Of a stretch of DNA of 64,000 nucleotides, positions 14,131 through 27,900 are shown one piece after another; the stretch's first letter is position 1; the number at the start of each line of letters is the position of its first letter. A program made the position numbers and the translations under genes. Source of the DNA: Heterodera schachtii (Eukaryota; Nematoda; Chromadorea; Rhabditida; Heteroderidae); assembly GCA_023374025.1 (NCBI GenBank), contig SIJG01000013.1:774846-838845 (forward strand), given 5' to 3'. A model generated the notes under the pieces. That model saw only the letters and a list, made by a program, of their open reading frames with translations. It was not told the origin of the DNA and made no database searches.

Positions 14131-15394
14131 AATATGGACCACAATATGGACTAACAACTGCCATATAAATTCTAAAACCTCAAAAATTCCAAAAAAGGTG
14201 TATATATTCAAAATTTGCTTAAATAAACTTAAGAAATACAATAAACAACCTAAAAATAGATTTAAAAGATAAAAATGCAAATTTTTTTTTTATTATCGTC
14301 CATCGTAAAAATATTTCAAAGTTTGCCAATTTCAAAAAAAAAATTCGCATTTTAAAAAAAACCTATACATTTATATTCTGTTGTTTTAATTATTAATTTT
14401 TATTGAATTTTTTCTCGTATTTCAGAATTTTAAATTCGGTCATTTAACACAATGTGATACTATCATTCTTTATACTTAATTTATTACTATATTTAATCCT
14501 TTTCAATTTTTATTGATTATGTTGTTTATTTGTATTTTCTTTTTTTAATAATTAGTTTTTTCGTTAAATTTTATCAAATGCTAAAAGATACATTATAAAT
14601 TGGACCAAATTCTCCACGCGAAAATTGTAGTAAATTTTAGGTAATTATTTTTCATCAACCTAACAATATTTTCTTTTGACACTTTTTCTTATTCAAAATT
14701 TATTTTAGTAAATTATTCATGAAAATTTTTTGTCCTCCATTATTTGTTTATGAAGCTTTTTTAATTTAAATAAATATGAATATACAGGTTCATTATGGTT
14801 GACCTTTAAATGTTAATTTTATTAAATGAAACTTTATATTTTTCAAGTATAAATAACAATATTTTTATTCTTTTCATTATATTATATATTAATTTTTTAA
14901 TTAAATGTAACCATTATTAATTCAGTGCGTTATGAACTATGGCATTTACAAATTCTTTATATGAAATAATTTTTCAGGTATTTTTTGTTATTTAAATGCA
15001 TTTAATCACATGCGATGATGAAACCGATGCATCATAATTGTTTCAGCTCATTAAGGTTCGAAAATTATTTTTCCATATTATTTACTGCATTTGCTAAAAA
15101 AGATAATTAGCAAAAGGTATACATTTAATTAAATTATACCTCTGTATAAAAAAAATATATTTTAATTTATATTTCTAATGATCTTTGAAGAGATTATTGA
15201 AATTATTGTCGGAGTTGATAATTAGTTGATATTCAATTATTATTATTAATGATGACAATTAACGTTTAAAATACTTAAAATTTTCCATTTCAACTAGCGT
15301 AAAAACTTGTCTTATGGTGTTTTAGTTTTATGCCTGTCTAAATTGTAATTTTTTTTTTAAAGGGAAGGTTTTATAATTAAGTCAATTAGAAAAA

Positions 15395-16005
15395 TACTAT
15401 TTAAACTTAAAATGCAATCTTCTAAGATTAAAACATTACGCACGGATCGGCGCAATGAATTAAAGAGTTTAAAAATAATTTAAAAAAACCCCCCGGGAAA
15501 TAATACATAAAAATTGAACTGAAAAGAAGGTTAAATAAAATTTTTATTTTTCATTAAAAAATAATGATGAAATAATGAGGCCCAAAAATAAAACATTTAA
15601 ATATTTGAACGAATATCAAAGAGCATAATTAATTTTATAAGAATATTAAATATTGAATAAACAAAATTTAAATTATTTTTTGAAGAATAGAATTTCGAAT
15701 AAAAATAGAAAATAAATAAGCATAAATTAAATTTAAAACATGCAGAGAATTTGAACTTAGCAAAAAAAAAAACCACATATTTGGCATGATACAAATAAAC
15801 TTTATAATTATTTTAAACAAGCAAAAAAGTCTTATATGAAATGTTTAGTTAAAAAAATTTGGTTTTAAATAAAAATGACAAAAAATAAATAGATTTAAGA
15901 ATTCTTATTATGTTTAATGTATGTGACGTAATGATGAAAATTTAACATAAAATTTGAAGTAATTGCAAATTAATTAATTTAATTTTTCAAATATTCCAAT
16001 TTTGG
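15395..16005. repeat. Diverged duplication, copy 2 of pair II
   Basis: Second copy of 13200-13765. Pairs I and II show that this 4-kb stretch grew by repeated local duplication. The 65-codon ORF at 15597-15794 is inside the repeat and is not supported as a gene. Confidence 0.65.
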
Positions 16006-17700
16006 CATTCCGTTATAAGGAGTAAAACCTACAAAGAAATAAATATAAAAATAAAATTTTATTTTTTTACCCTTTTATTTATAAAAGAATAGAATAAATT
16101 TTATAAAGAATATTTCTGAAATTATATAACCATTAAATAAATTAAAATATTTCCTAATAAAAAAGAAAAACTCAATTGCAAAATATAATTAAATAAAAAA
16201 GAAACAATTTTTATTTATTTCTCGAAAAACAGCTACCGCAACGGAAATAAATCGGGTCTTCCAATCAATAGATTAAACGCTATAATGTAATTTCAGTATA
16301 CATAAAATCTCTAAAAAAGTTTACGAAAAAAAGAACAGTAAGCGAAAATGTAAATATGTATTATTTTATTATGTAAAATCAATTAATGATTAAAAAAAAA
16401 CACTTAATATATTATATGCGCCGACAACAATACATAAAAACAAACTAAATTCAAAACAAATAATTTCAATTTATTATATAAAATGATGAACAATTGGAGA
16501 ATTTAAATATTACAATAACATTGAACTATAAATAAAAATACCTAAAACGATTCCTACTACAATAATAATGATAACTGAAAGGATTTAAAATTTAATTGAA
16601 GCATTTTAAAAGGAATTTCAGGTACGTACAAAATCCTCATGCAACCTAGAACACGTATTACTTAAATTTTATTTTACAATTAGACATTTTAATAACATAA
16701 ATTTTTAGGTAAATTATTTAAACTTTATTTTAAAATTAGACATTTTTATAACATAAATTTTTAGTCCATAAATTTAACCAAAAAACTAATTTAATAAGAA
16801 AATATTTAAATAATAATTTCGAAGCAAAAAAAAATATGAATATGAACTACTTGAAAAATTTTGGAACCGTGCAACTTTTTTTAAGCAAAAAATTTTTTTA
16901 GACTTAGCAGAGTAAATTAAGTCAAATTTTTTTGAGGTTTTTCGGTGTTTGCACCTGCTTATGAAATCTGCAGAAAGTTGGCCAAGAGGTGAAAAAGACG
17001 CGTCTTGGGATGGCGCGTTTTTAAAAAAAAATTTGTTGCTAAAACTAAGTTAATTGAGGAACCGTAGGGTAAGGCGCTTTTGTATTTTATCATGTATTTC
17101 GCGTCCGTAGCACCAGGTTGAGTAGGTAATTTGTCCGGAAATTTGGTAAATTTGGGCAAATTTGGCTAGGAGAGGGTGTTTAGGGAGGGTGCTTGGATGT
17201 GAAATGTGGTGGAAACGTGCTTAAATGAGTTTAAAAAATTTTTGGACAAAGTCCCGACTTGGTCAGACAAAGTGTCAACTTGGCCAGACAAAGTGTCTAC
17301 AAGTGGACAAAATGTCGAAATTTCAAAACGTGCGCAAATGAATGCTTTTATTTTATAAAATTCTCCATGTCATTAGGAGCATAAGAAAAAAAGAATTGTG
17401 TAGACTAGACAAGTTTAAGCCAAGTTATGAATTTTCAATTTTCAAGTGTGCAAACCAAAGGGTCCCCCCTTTGGTCCTGAGCTTGAAAATTTATTTTAAT
17501 TTTTTAAATTTTTCTATCAAGATTGTTTTACGAAATATGTTTTTTAAACGTTAATGAATTCTATTATTTTTATAAGTTTCTATTTATAATTGCGAGCCTA
17601 ATAAAAAAAGTTTGTGCAGTTTGACAAATTTAAGCAAAGTTATGAATTTTTCAATTTTAGAAATTTTACTATAAAACGAAAAAATTTAACTCTATATTAT
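16006..17700. repeat. AT-rich DNA with a short G-richer repeat patch
   Basis: The part at 16380-16790 resembles 5570-5960. At 16850-17340 the base composition is richer in G. The word ACAAAGTGTC follows TTGG(T/C)CAG twice near 17250-17300. The stretch at 17395-17445 is echoed at 17605-17655, sharing AAGTTATGAATTTT. Small ORFs at 16959-17159 and 17342-17554 lie here without recognisable domains. Confidence 0.45.
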
Positions 17701-20700
17701 AAATATCAATTTCTGAAATATGAAAAACTAAGATTAAATAATAATTACAAACATATAAATTAAATAATTTTATAGAAAAAACGTTATCATAACAGTTAGG
17801 TATTTAATATATCTAATTATATAAGCAATAAAATAAACCCATTTATCTGCAATTTAAAAAATTTAATATTGTTTCAAATAGCAATAAAACAATCAATGGC
17901 TCTTAGAAAGAAATTGGCCACGCTTTAATCGGTGCATGCGATTAAGTGAATATTAATTAACCAAAAAATGTATTAAAATTATTAACCAAAATATATAAAT
18001 TTATTAAATACATATTAAAAATGCTTTTTTTTAAATACAAAACTCTTTAAAAGTTTCGTTAATTTAGCGGTCAATCCGTTTTTGAATTAATAAATACCCG
18101 AAAAAATAGGAATAAACCAAAAAATCCATAAAAAAAATAATCATAAGAATTACTTTACAAATTTGCATAAAAACACGAGCCGATACGCATAGTGGCCGAA
18201 GTTAAAAGGAAAAAATTAAATCTATAGAATAAATAAATAATAAAGTATGTTAGATAGAAATATAAAAAAATATTTTCTTTTATATTCAATACAACAATAA
18301 AAAATATTGTAAATTTCATTTAATAATTTATCAATTTATTTTGGCAATCAGACTAAATAACTGCAATCGTTTTGTTTGCAATTACAATAATGATAAGCAT
18401 GCTTATATCAGTCAATTGCGCGTCGCGCGAATGTCGAGAGAGAGTTATTTAAAACACAAAAACGAGAATAAAAATGATTTTTAAAGATTTAATATATTTA
18501 TAAAATTTGGATTCTTGAAAGTGAATAAACTTTACTAAAGTACACTATAAATTTTAAGATGTTAAAACGGAGCTAGACAAATTTAAAATGGAAAATTGGA
18601 TAATTATCAGGGATCCACTTTATAAGGATAAAGAAAAAAATTATTAGCCCTATCAATGATCAAGATAAAAAATGCAATTAAAAAATTAATAACAGCCTAT
18701 TTTAATAACAAAAAATAGTCTAAATAATTTCGTTATTAAAAGGATTAAAAAACAAAATAAAAAGTATAATCACATGAAACACTACTTACTCATATAGAAT
18801 CAATCATATTATTTAATAAACAAAATTCTTTATTCATAGACCGTGATGGAACGATTTTGCCGCAATAAAAACACATAGCTTCCAATACATATATAAATTT
18901 TAATTGAGAATTAAATATTAATGTAATTATTATTATTAATGATAATGAACCTATTAACCTGAGCAAGTTTCATTTAATTAATAAAAAAAAATTTTATCTA
19001 AATAATGACACAAATGATTAATGTATAAAACCAAAATTACATTAAAAAAAAAGAATTTATTTTAAAAAAAGTAAGCAGAACTGAATATACAAAAAATATT
19101 ATAAATGCAACATATTTTTGTAACAATTACTAAATCAAATAAATAAAAAAAAACAATTAAAATTAGAATAAATCAAATAAAAAAAAATAATAAAAAAATT
19201 GAGTTCTGACAAAAAAAATAACTATGAAATCAAAGCTGAATAAAATTTTATTCATTAAATTTTATTATAAAACATATGACATTAGTAAAGCCATAACATT
19301 CTTCTCCAAACATACAATTTATTAAATTAAACTTTTTTAGTTTTTTAGTTTCAGAATTATAAAATTTAAATAAAAATCTTTATGAAATGGATCAAAAAAA
19401 ACAAATAATAATTTAAAAAAGCAATTAAATATGTACACTCTTAATAAAGGAAGAAATAAAATAAACTAATAACCAAATAACACATGATAATTTTAAACTA
19501 TAATAATAGATGTAGAACAAAATAAAATGAAAAAAGAATCTATAATTTATAATTTATATTTTTTACAAGACAATGAAGATGGGATTGAAAGAAGAACTAA
19601 TCTCGTCACCAAGATTATTTATTTGAAAAAATTATTTGAAAAAAAAATTATTTTAAATTAAAACAATCAATAAATCACAAATAAAATGTGACATCGACAG
19701 AGATAAAAAACTAAAGCTGATTATTAATTTTGCAAAAATTATTTACAACAAATTATTAAAAATTAAGATAAACAAAATTAAATTACTAAAATGAATATAG
19801 AAAATTCAACGAAACCCTAAAACATTTATTTCTTGAAGAAAAATAATAAAGAAACCTTGAATATATGTAAATAATACGGATGCTCAATTAGTTTTTAGTT
19901 ATTAATATTCATAAAAAAGAAAATTCGACTAAAAAAAGCATTTTCATATATTTAGAAATACTTTAGATAATAAAATGTAATTGAAAATAAACGAAAAAAA
20001 TATTGATTAAAATTTATGATAATTAGTCGTAATATTTAATCACGTTTATAAAATCTTTGTTTGAAAAGCCTATAAAAACTACAAAAGCTTTTAAAAATAA
20101 TTTAAGGAAATTTGAAATATTTTATTAATTTTATTACTAAACAAAAACAAAAATAAAAAAATATTTATTGAAAAAACAATTCGCGGAAAATTAGTTTGTG
20201 TCTGCGATACTGAACAAGAAAAATATGATTGTAATATTCTGTAAAAAAATATATGAAAAATTAAAAACAAAATAAAGAATGAAAATAGTGTGAAATTGTT
20301 ATAATTTCGTACACTTTTATAGATTAAACATAAATAAATGCTCACAGAATTAGCTAAATTAATGTATGTAAAAGTAATTTTACTGAAAATCAAATTTACA
20401 ATTTTTAAAAGTAATATATATTATTTTTTAATAAGAGCCATATGGAAAAAACTATTAAAAAATGATATTATAAATTTCATTGAAATTTAAAGAAATTTTA
20501 TTCAAAAAAAACAAATGGAAGAAATATTATGCAACTAATTTATTGAAATAAATACTAATCTAGTAATTTAAGAAGCTGAAAAAGAAAAAACTTCAAAATA
20601 AAGAGGTAAAAAAAAAATTATTACATACTTTAAGATAAAAAGACAAAAATTTAATAAACGTAAAATATAAAATACAAAACATTTTTTGCGAATTTGAGCC

Positions 20701-21760
20701 GATTTTTTATCAAAAATAAGTTTTGGGGACCCGGCGGTGAAATTTTGAAAATATTGCTCGATTACTTAGCAAATTATGCAAAAAAATGGCAAATTTCTTT
20801 ATGAAAAAAATATTTAAACCTGAAAAATCAATTTTATCCGGTGTAAATGGATGTATTATATAATAAGTGCTAAATATGAATGAATTTATTATGAGCTTAG
20901 CTTGAAAACAAATTTTAACATTTAATAAGAAAATAAATTTTAACATTTAATAAGAAAATAATAAGTTAGTGTATATTTAGGAATTATCTATTTTTTAAAA
21001 TCTTACAAATTAGGCCTGCTATAGCGTGTTCGCAAATAAAAAAAATTTTATAAGATAACGGAGTTTATGGAAAAAAAAATTGTTTATTAAATTATACTAA
21101 TTTTGTAATGAATATATTTAAAATGGTATGTAAATCGGGTTTTTGTCAGATTAATCAAATCCTTTCTAAAATTGCAAGTAGGAAAGTGTTACTTTTATAA
21201 TTTAAACCTTCAAATATTATCTTATATTTAATATAGATCATGAAAAATTTATCAAAAAATAATAATATTATATAATTATTAAAAAGAAAAATTAAATATT
21301 TATATTTAATTCGATAATTTATTATAAATATAAGTTTAAATATGACACAATAAACAAAAATATATTGGAACAAAGGCGAATATGATTTTTAAAGGATCTT
21401 TTTTAATAATTTAATAAAAAATTCTACAATTGAAGAGAACTAAAGTAATGTTAAAAAAATAAAATTTTTGTTTTTGAGTTTATACAAATTAATGTAATCG
21501 ACGGAGCCGTACAGTCATAGATATGCTTTCATCGCTTCGCTGCTTGGGAGAGTTTTATGAAATGTGTGTTTGAATAAAATATAATAACCTTAATCATTAA
21601 TTTTTTTAATATTAAAAAATTTATTCATTTATATTACTTTAAACGCCATCGTAATTATAATTTAAAATTTTGAATAATTCAAAATTCTTAAATAAATGTA
21701 AAAAAAAGATAAAATCTTGCATTAATGAATAATAATTTCAAAATAAAAATTTTAAGATTA
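17701..21760. other. AT-rich intergenic DNA, no gene seen
   Basis: Only low-complexity ORFs of 72-100 codons occur (20091-20393, 20710-20946, 21155-21373). They are rich in Phe, Ile, Lys and Asn, as expected of random AT-rich sequence. No RNA gene or mobile-element end was recognised. Confidence 0.6.
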
Positions 21761-21764
21761 GAAA

Positions 21765-21990
21765 TCACTATTTTGGCGCTTCGTCACTAAAATAGTTTAA
21801 AATCACTATTTTGGCGTTTTGTCACTATTTTTCACTATTTCGGCATTTTTTCGAAAATTCCTTAACAAAAATGCAATAAAACCAAAAAATATACCCCTAA
21901 GAATCGACCTAAATTTTTTTTCAAAAATACACCCCTAAGAATCGACTTAAAATTTTTCAAAATGTGCCCCTATGAATTGAAAAAAATTTT
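21765..21990. repeat. Short tandem motifs
   Basis: The phrase CACTATTTTGGCG recurs at about 21767 and 21805, with a related CACTATTTCGGC near 21834. It is followed by two copies of CCCCTAAGAATCGAC (near 21893 and 21931) and a related CCCCTATGAATTGA (near 21966), spaced about 35-40 bp. Short, degenerate local tandem repeats without coding capacity. Confidence 0.6.
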
Positions 21991-24900
21991 CAAAATTCAT
22001 CCTCCAAATTTTTTTTTTCTTGGCAAAATTTTTGGTTTAGAAAATGTCAATTTTTGCTGAGAAAATATTAGAGGCATTACGCTTCAATAAATTTTCTTTT
22101 AAAACATTTCTTTGCCTTTTTCTCTCCCTTTTATTCTTAAAAAATATTCATAAGCTTCCTAAATTTCTCTTTTTCTCTGGATGCGTTCCTTTCCGTCGTT
22201 CTCTCACTTTGCTTTTCCTTCTCTCTTTCTCATTTCCATTCCTTCTCTTCCAATATGCAAATGTTTTGTTGTTACATAAATTTACATTTCTCTGCGCTAT
22301 CTTTCTTTCTTTTCCCTTGCACTGTTTTATAGATCAATAAATGATTCATTTGAGAGGTGTTAATGGCATTCATCATGCACACAAACACAAACCATTCATT
22401 CACTCGAAAAATTTATTTAATAGCGATGGAATGTTCTTTTCAATTTTGTGACCCCCACTGAAACTTGCAAATAAAAATTCATTTTTAGGATAATTCTGGC
22501 ATTGGTCACGGATATGAGTTTAATTTTTCAAAATGCCTAAACCCGAATCCATGGTTAAAAACTCGAATCTTTCAAAAGATAAAATTGGACAAATTTGGTA
22601 TTATTCAAGGGCTCTTGAGTAAAAGATTTTTTGATAATTTATTATATATTTGAGTCTCAACAACTAATAATTTGTTAGAAAAGGTTATATTCTTTATAAC
22701 CTTTAAAAATAAATTTACTAAACACATTAAAATGTAACCAATTTTTTTAAAATTAAATGATTAAATTTAAAACAATTCTTTTCAAGTTTATTAATAAATA
22801 AAAATTTTAATCATGTAATAACAAAACGTCGGATGTGTTTTGACAGAAGAACATTAATATTATAAATTAAATTTTAGTATTCTTTAAATTGTCAACATAA
22901 TTGAATGATATAATCTATTTATATTAAACGACGTATTGTTATAAATAATTAAATTTATAATATGGCAAAAATATGAAAAATTAAAACACTTCTATGAAAA
23001 ATGACACGCAAACCAGAAATAAAGACAATTAAAAAAATTAGCTGCTATTTTGATAATATTATAACATTGTGAACCTATAAATTGGCATTATGTTTCTGCG
23101 AGATTAAAATCTTGTGATAAAAAAAGAAATGATTTTTTTAAATTTTTCTAAGAAAAGAAATTGAAAAAAGGCAGTTAATAATTCAAAAATGAGAAAGAGT
23201 TACAGAAAATATAAATTTTAATTCGACCACATTACAGGGGTCATAATGAATCAATTTATAAATAAAATACCAAAAAATAATATTATGCTAACATTAATAT
23301 TCAAATTCTTTTGAAATTATTGCGAAATACTTACTATAAACCGGTTAAAATATTAAGCAATTTAAAATAAATAAAAATATTTGGAAAATAATAAAGTAAT
23401 AAATGAATAATTTAGCTAAATTATATGTAGAGTAAATTTTTAAAATAATAAATTTTATTAGAAAATCTAATATTCAAAAGATTATTTAATTTTGTAGATG
23501 AGCTTTTTTTCTCTTAAATAAAATTAAATCATTAATTGAACTTTTTTATAATTATCATCAATTATATAACTTTCGTTATTATTTAAATTGTCTTTTTGTT
23601 CATGCAGCGTTGTTGGACGACAATATTCATTTGATTATCGTCATTAAACATTTATTTATGTTTCAATAATATTTGTTTAAAAAATAGAAAATTTATTGAA
23701 ATAGTTAAATCTGTATTAACAAATTATATGTTTTAGTTCTTATTTCATACATTTTATTTTTTTAAATTTCAAGCATCAAAAATTACTGTTTCCCAATAAT
23801 ATTTTCAATCTTGTTGTCGAATACGAATTTCCTTCAATATTCGTTTTATTGATTTTTTACTATTTTTAAAATATTCAATTTTTTCAATTCAATCAAAACA
23901 AAAGTTAGTTTTAAATTTAATTTGTACATCTTCTATAATATTCAAAAAGATAATTTTAAATAAAAAAACGATTAATTTATTCTTTTTAAAATAAAGTAAG
24001 ATTAATTATCAGTTATATATTTTGTGTATTGAATTTCTATAAATTTGCAATTTTATTTTTCAATTTTATTTTTATTATTATTTAATTAATTGACTATACC
24101 TTTAGGAAATTTCAGAGATCAAATATTATGCAATATAAAAACTATTATGCACTTTTCCAAATAATTTTTATCAATATTCCTTTTTTAATAAATTATATTT
24201 AATTATTTATTTTTCAAAAATAATTTAATTTTTTTGTTTTTGTATTGTTCATCTTTTGTAAGCAATAATAATTTTTTCTTTATTTCCTATTAAAATTATT
24301 TAAAAAAACATCTATTTTTGTTTATCATTTTTTTATAAAATGTCTAAATACTTATCATAGAAAAGGATAAACAACAAAAATTCAACTTAATAAAACATTT
24401 TTAAATGCCTTTTTTCAATTTATTTTTGCCTATTTCTTTAATAAAGTTAATTTTTAGTAAAAATCAATTAGTTATAAATATAAAATTTAAATATTTTTTC
24501 TTGAAAAATTTTTCAATTATTGATGATTGGGTTTTTTGGCATTTGCCCTTTTGAACTTAATCAGATGATGACAGTTGATAAAACGTTATTTTTTCCGCTT
24601 ATCTGAGCGACGTCGTCTTCTGGGAGAAATGGCGGATAATAATGAAACTTAAAACGGTGATTATTTTGATTTAAATTTTTCCATTAGAAAAACTTAAAAT
24701 TTTATTAGAAAAAATATAAGCACAAAAAAAACAATATTTTATGTTTTTTGTTAATTTTAAAACTTTTTAAATGTATAATTCAATGTTACTTTTCATGAAA
24801 AAAATACAAGCCAATTTTTTGGTTAAACCGCGGGAAACACAAACTAACTTGAAAAAAATTAAACATAATATTTAAAAAGCTTAAAAAAATTGCAAATATT

Positions 24901-27900
24901 CTAAAAAATATTCAAAATATAAAAAAAACAAAAAAAAACAAAACAAAAATTAATTAAAAATATGGAAAAGGAAATCTAAATGTTGAAATAAAACACATAA
25001 AAACAAAAAACATTTTAAAATATTTGAAAGTAACTGTACAAAATTTATAAGCAATTAATTTAAAAAAAGTCATATCCTTGCAATAATTTTTAGTTTAAAA
25101 TCATTCCGGCGCGAGGCAGCCCCAAAATGACGTTGATATATTTGTAATTCCGCCTAAACATCATTAAAATTATTATATTAATAAAATCTATACATATTTT
25201 GTTTAAAAAATCACAAGTTAAGCTATTAAAATATTAAACCATGGAAGCCAAATCCTCAGGCTTGGGCATCCAGGACTATTAAAAAGAAATTTTTAACAAT
25301 AAAATAAAAATTTTATTATGTAAAATTGAAAATTAAAAATAATGAAATATTATTTATAAGTATAAATTTTTAATATTAAAATTTGTTGTTTAATGGTGCA
25401 AATATTTTATTATTGAGAGAGAAATTAATTAGACCATGGAAGCAAAATCATCAGAATGGCTTTTTTTGTCATCGTCTCATGAATTTACAAATAATATAAA
25501 ATAATGAATATAAATTTTTTACAGACTAGAGGAGAAATTAAAATTTTGCAAAATAATTGGAATATAAATTAAATAAAAAAGCGTTATTTAAATATTATTT
25601 TAAGTATATAATCTGTCAACCCAAATTAAAACAATTGGTTTATCTCATAAAAATGATAAATAAATATAAAGAAAAGGTTTGGCTTTGATTAATCCAATAA
25701 AATTAAGTGAAAAAAAATATTATTAAATAAATGTACGTTTAAATATTTACACTTATAGACGTATCATCTTGTATTTATACATCTTCGTCACGAAATTTTT
25801 AAAAAATATTAAACTGTAAGATTATGTTTATTATTAGGGATTGTTTTTTTTTGTAAGAAAAATTGCTAAATAAGTAAATAAAATATGTATAAAAAATGCT
25901 GAAATATGTACTAAAATATGTAAATAAAATTTTTTAAATTGTTATTTTTTGGAAAAAAAAGTCCTAGTAAAGGATGAAACAGGCACAAAATCCCATAAAA
26001 ATTACATGGCTTAGAATCACTTTTAGTATGTTAAAAATTATTTTTGATATCTCATTTTTTGAAAAAAAAATCGACAGAAAAAAGAAAGTGTTTTTCCTAC
26101 TATTCAAAGCATAAAGAATCCAGGAAAAAAATGTGTATTTACATAAAAAAAACAATCCCTATTTATTATAACATAAAATGAATTATATTGTAAAAAATTT
26201 AAAGTTATTAATACATAAATTCATTTAAAAAATTATTAATAACAATTGGTTTAACGACCAATGCCTTTGTTTTGACATTGTCAAGCATGTAAATGATAAA
26301 AACAAAATAAATTTTATACTAAATTTGAAATGATTGAAAAAGCTATAAAAAAAATGTATACAAAAGTCATATTAAATCTTTATTGAATTTAAATTAAATC
26401 TTTTATATTTAAATGAGCAAATATTCATTATATTTTTATTTGTGGCAAAACCTTAACGATTGGAAATCACTTAGCTTCAAGAAAATAAAAAGTTTTCATA
26501 AATAAAAAATTTATTATCCAAAAATGCATTACACGATTTACAAAAATAAATTTGAGGGAGCTGAAAATCTTAAAAGAAAACATAAAAACAGTAAAGAACT
26601 GGAAGAATATGAGTTAATTCACAGCCTCCATGGATGATTTAGTTAACAATTTTTATCAACAAATTGAAAATAAATCGATAAAAAATAATGATATTTAATT
26701 ATTGATAATAATAAACATATTAATCATAAAAAATTAGGAAAGAAAGAAAGAAATAAAAATATATCCTCTTCACTTTATTTATTATAATAAAAAATTCAAA
26801 TTATTATAAATAGTAAAATAAGTCAACAAATATTTTTATTTTATGTTTAGCTATTTTACGTTAATTTTTAATTTGAAAATAAAATTTATTATATATCATA
26901 TCTAAAATGAGATCTCCATAGTGACTACAATCAAAAGAGAAGCCAACATGAAAATAAAGAAATAAATAAGTAAGCTGTTAGCTTTGATAATATACATTAA
27001 TAATGTTAATATATAAACTTGCAACTTGTTTTATGAGATTAAAAAATTATGACAAAATAAAAATATTTCAAAATTTTAAAACTAGTAAGGATTAACGAAG
27101 AAGTGTATTTACAAATGGAAAATCTAAAGAAATGCCAGAGAGCATATTTAAATTAATAATTTTTTCATTTCCATTCGCAAAATTGAGTAGAAATTTATAT
27201 GATGGAAATTAACAAAAAAAAAATTACCGTTTCAAAATTATCTGTAAAATCAAAAATCAAAAAATAATTTAATAATACAATAATTAAAAATTTTCAATGA
27301 AATAAATTCAAAAAATTATTTAAAATCTGATCTTAAACAATAAAAAGAGACCTTCCAGAAACTGTAAAATAGAAAAGAAAGCACGAAATACATAAAAAAA
27401 AATGCCTTAGCAAATGAAGGACAGTACAAAAAGAAAAATTTTCATTGCACCAATGCAAGGGATAATAACTAATAATTATAAAAAATCAAAAATCATCATT
27501 ACCAGATAACTTTATGAATATGATATAACAATAATAATAATGTAACATTCTGTTTATTATAAAATGAATTTTATAAAAAATTTATAGGTCATACTTAATT
27601 TCATTTAAAAAATTATTATTAACAATTGGTTTAACGACTAAATCCTTTGTTATGATTAGGCTGTCATTTATATGGACATCCATATTTTTTTTCTTTGAAT
27701 TTTTAACAAAATTTTCGCGAGAATATTGAATATATTTAATTTTCTTAGATTCACTTTGCTATATTGCTCTGAAATTCAATATAAATAGATGGTTATGCAA
27801 TATATTAAAAAACGGAAAAAACAAAATTTTGGTTTTCATTATTTTATGACTAATCTAAGCATTCTTTCTAATTATATTTATTAAAAACAACAAACAGCGA

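Noticed and set aside
14053..14280. ORFs of 67 and 75 codons on opposite strands.
   Set aside because: They mirror each other over a duplicated AT-rich repeat; neither has family features.
22044..22340. A 98-codon Phe/Leu-rich ORF that looks like a membrane protein.
   Set aside because: The hydrophobicity comes from a C/T-rich tract; the host DNA around it is non-coding.
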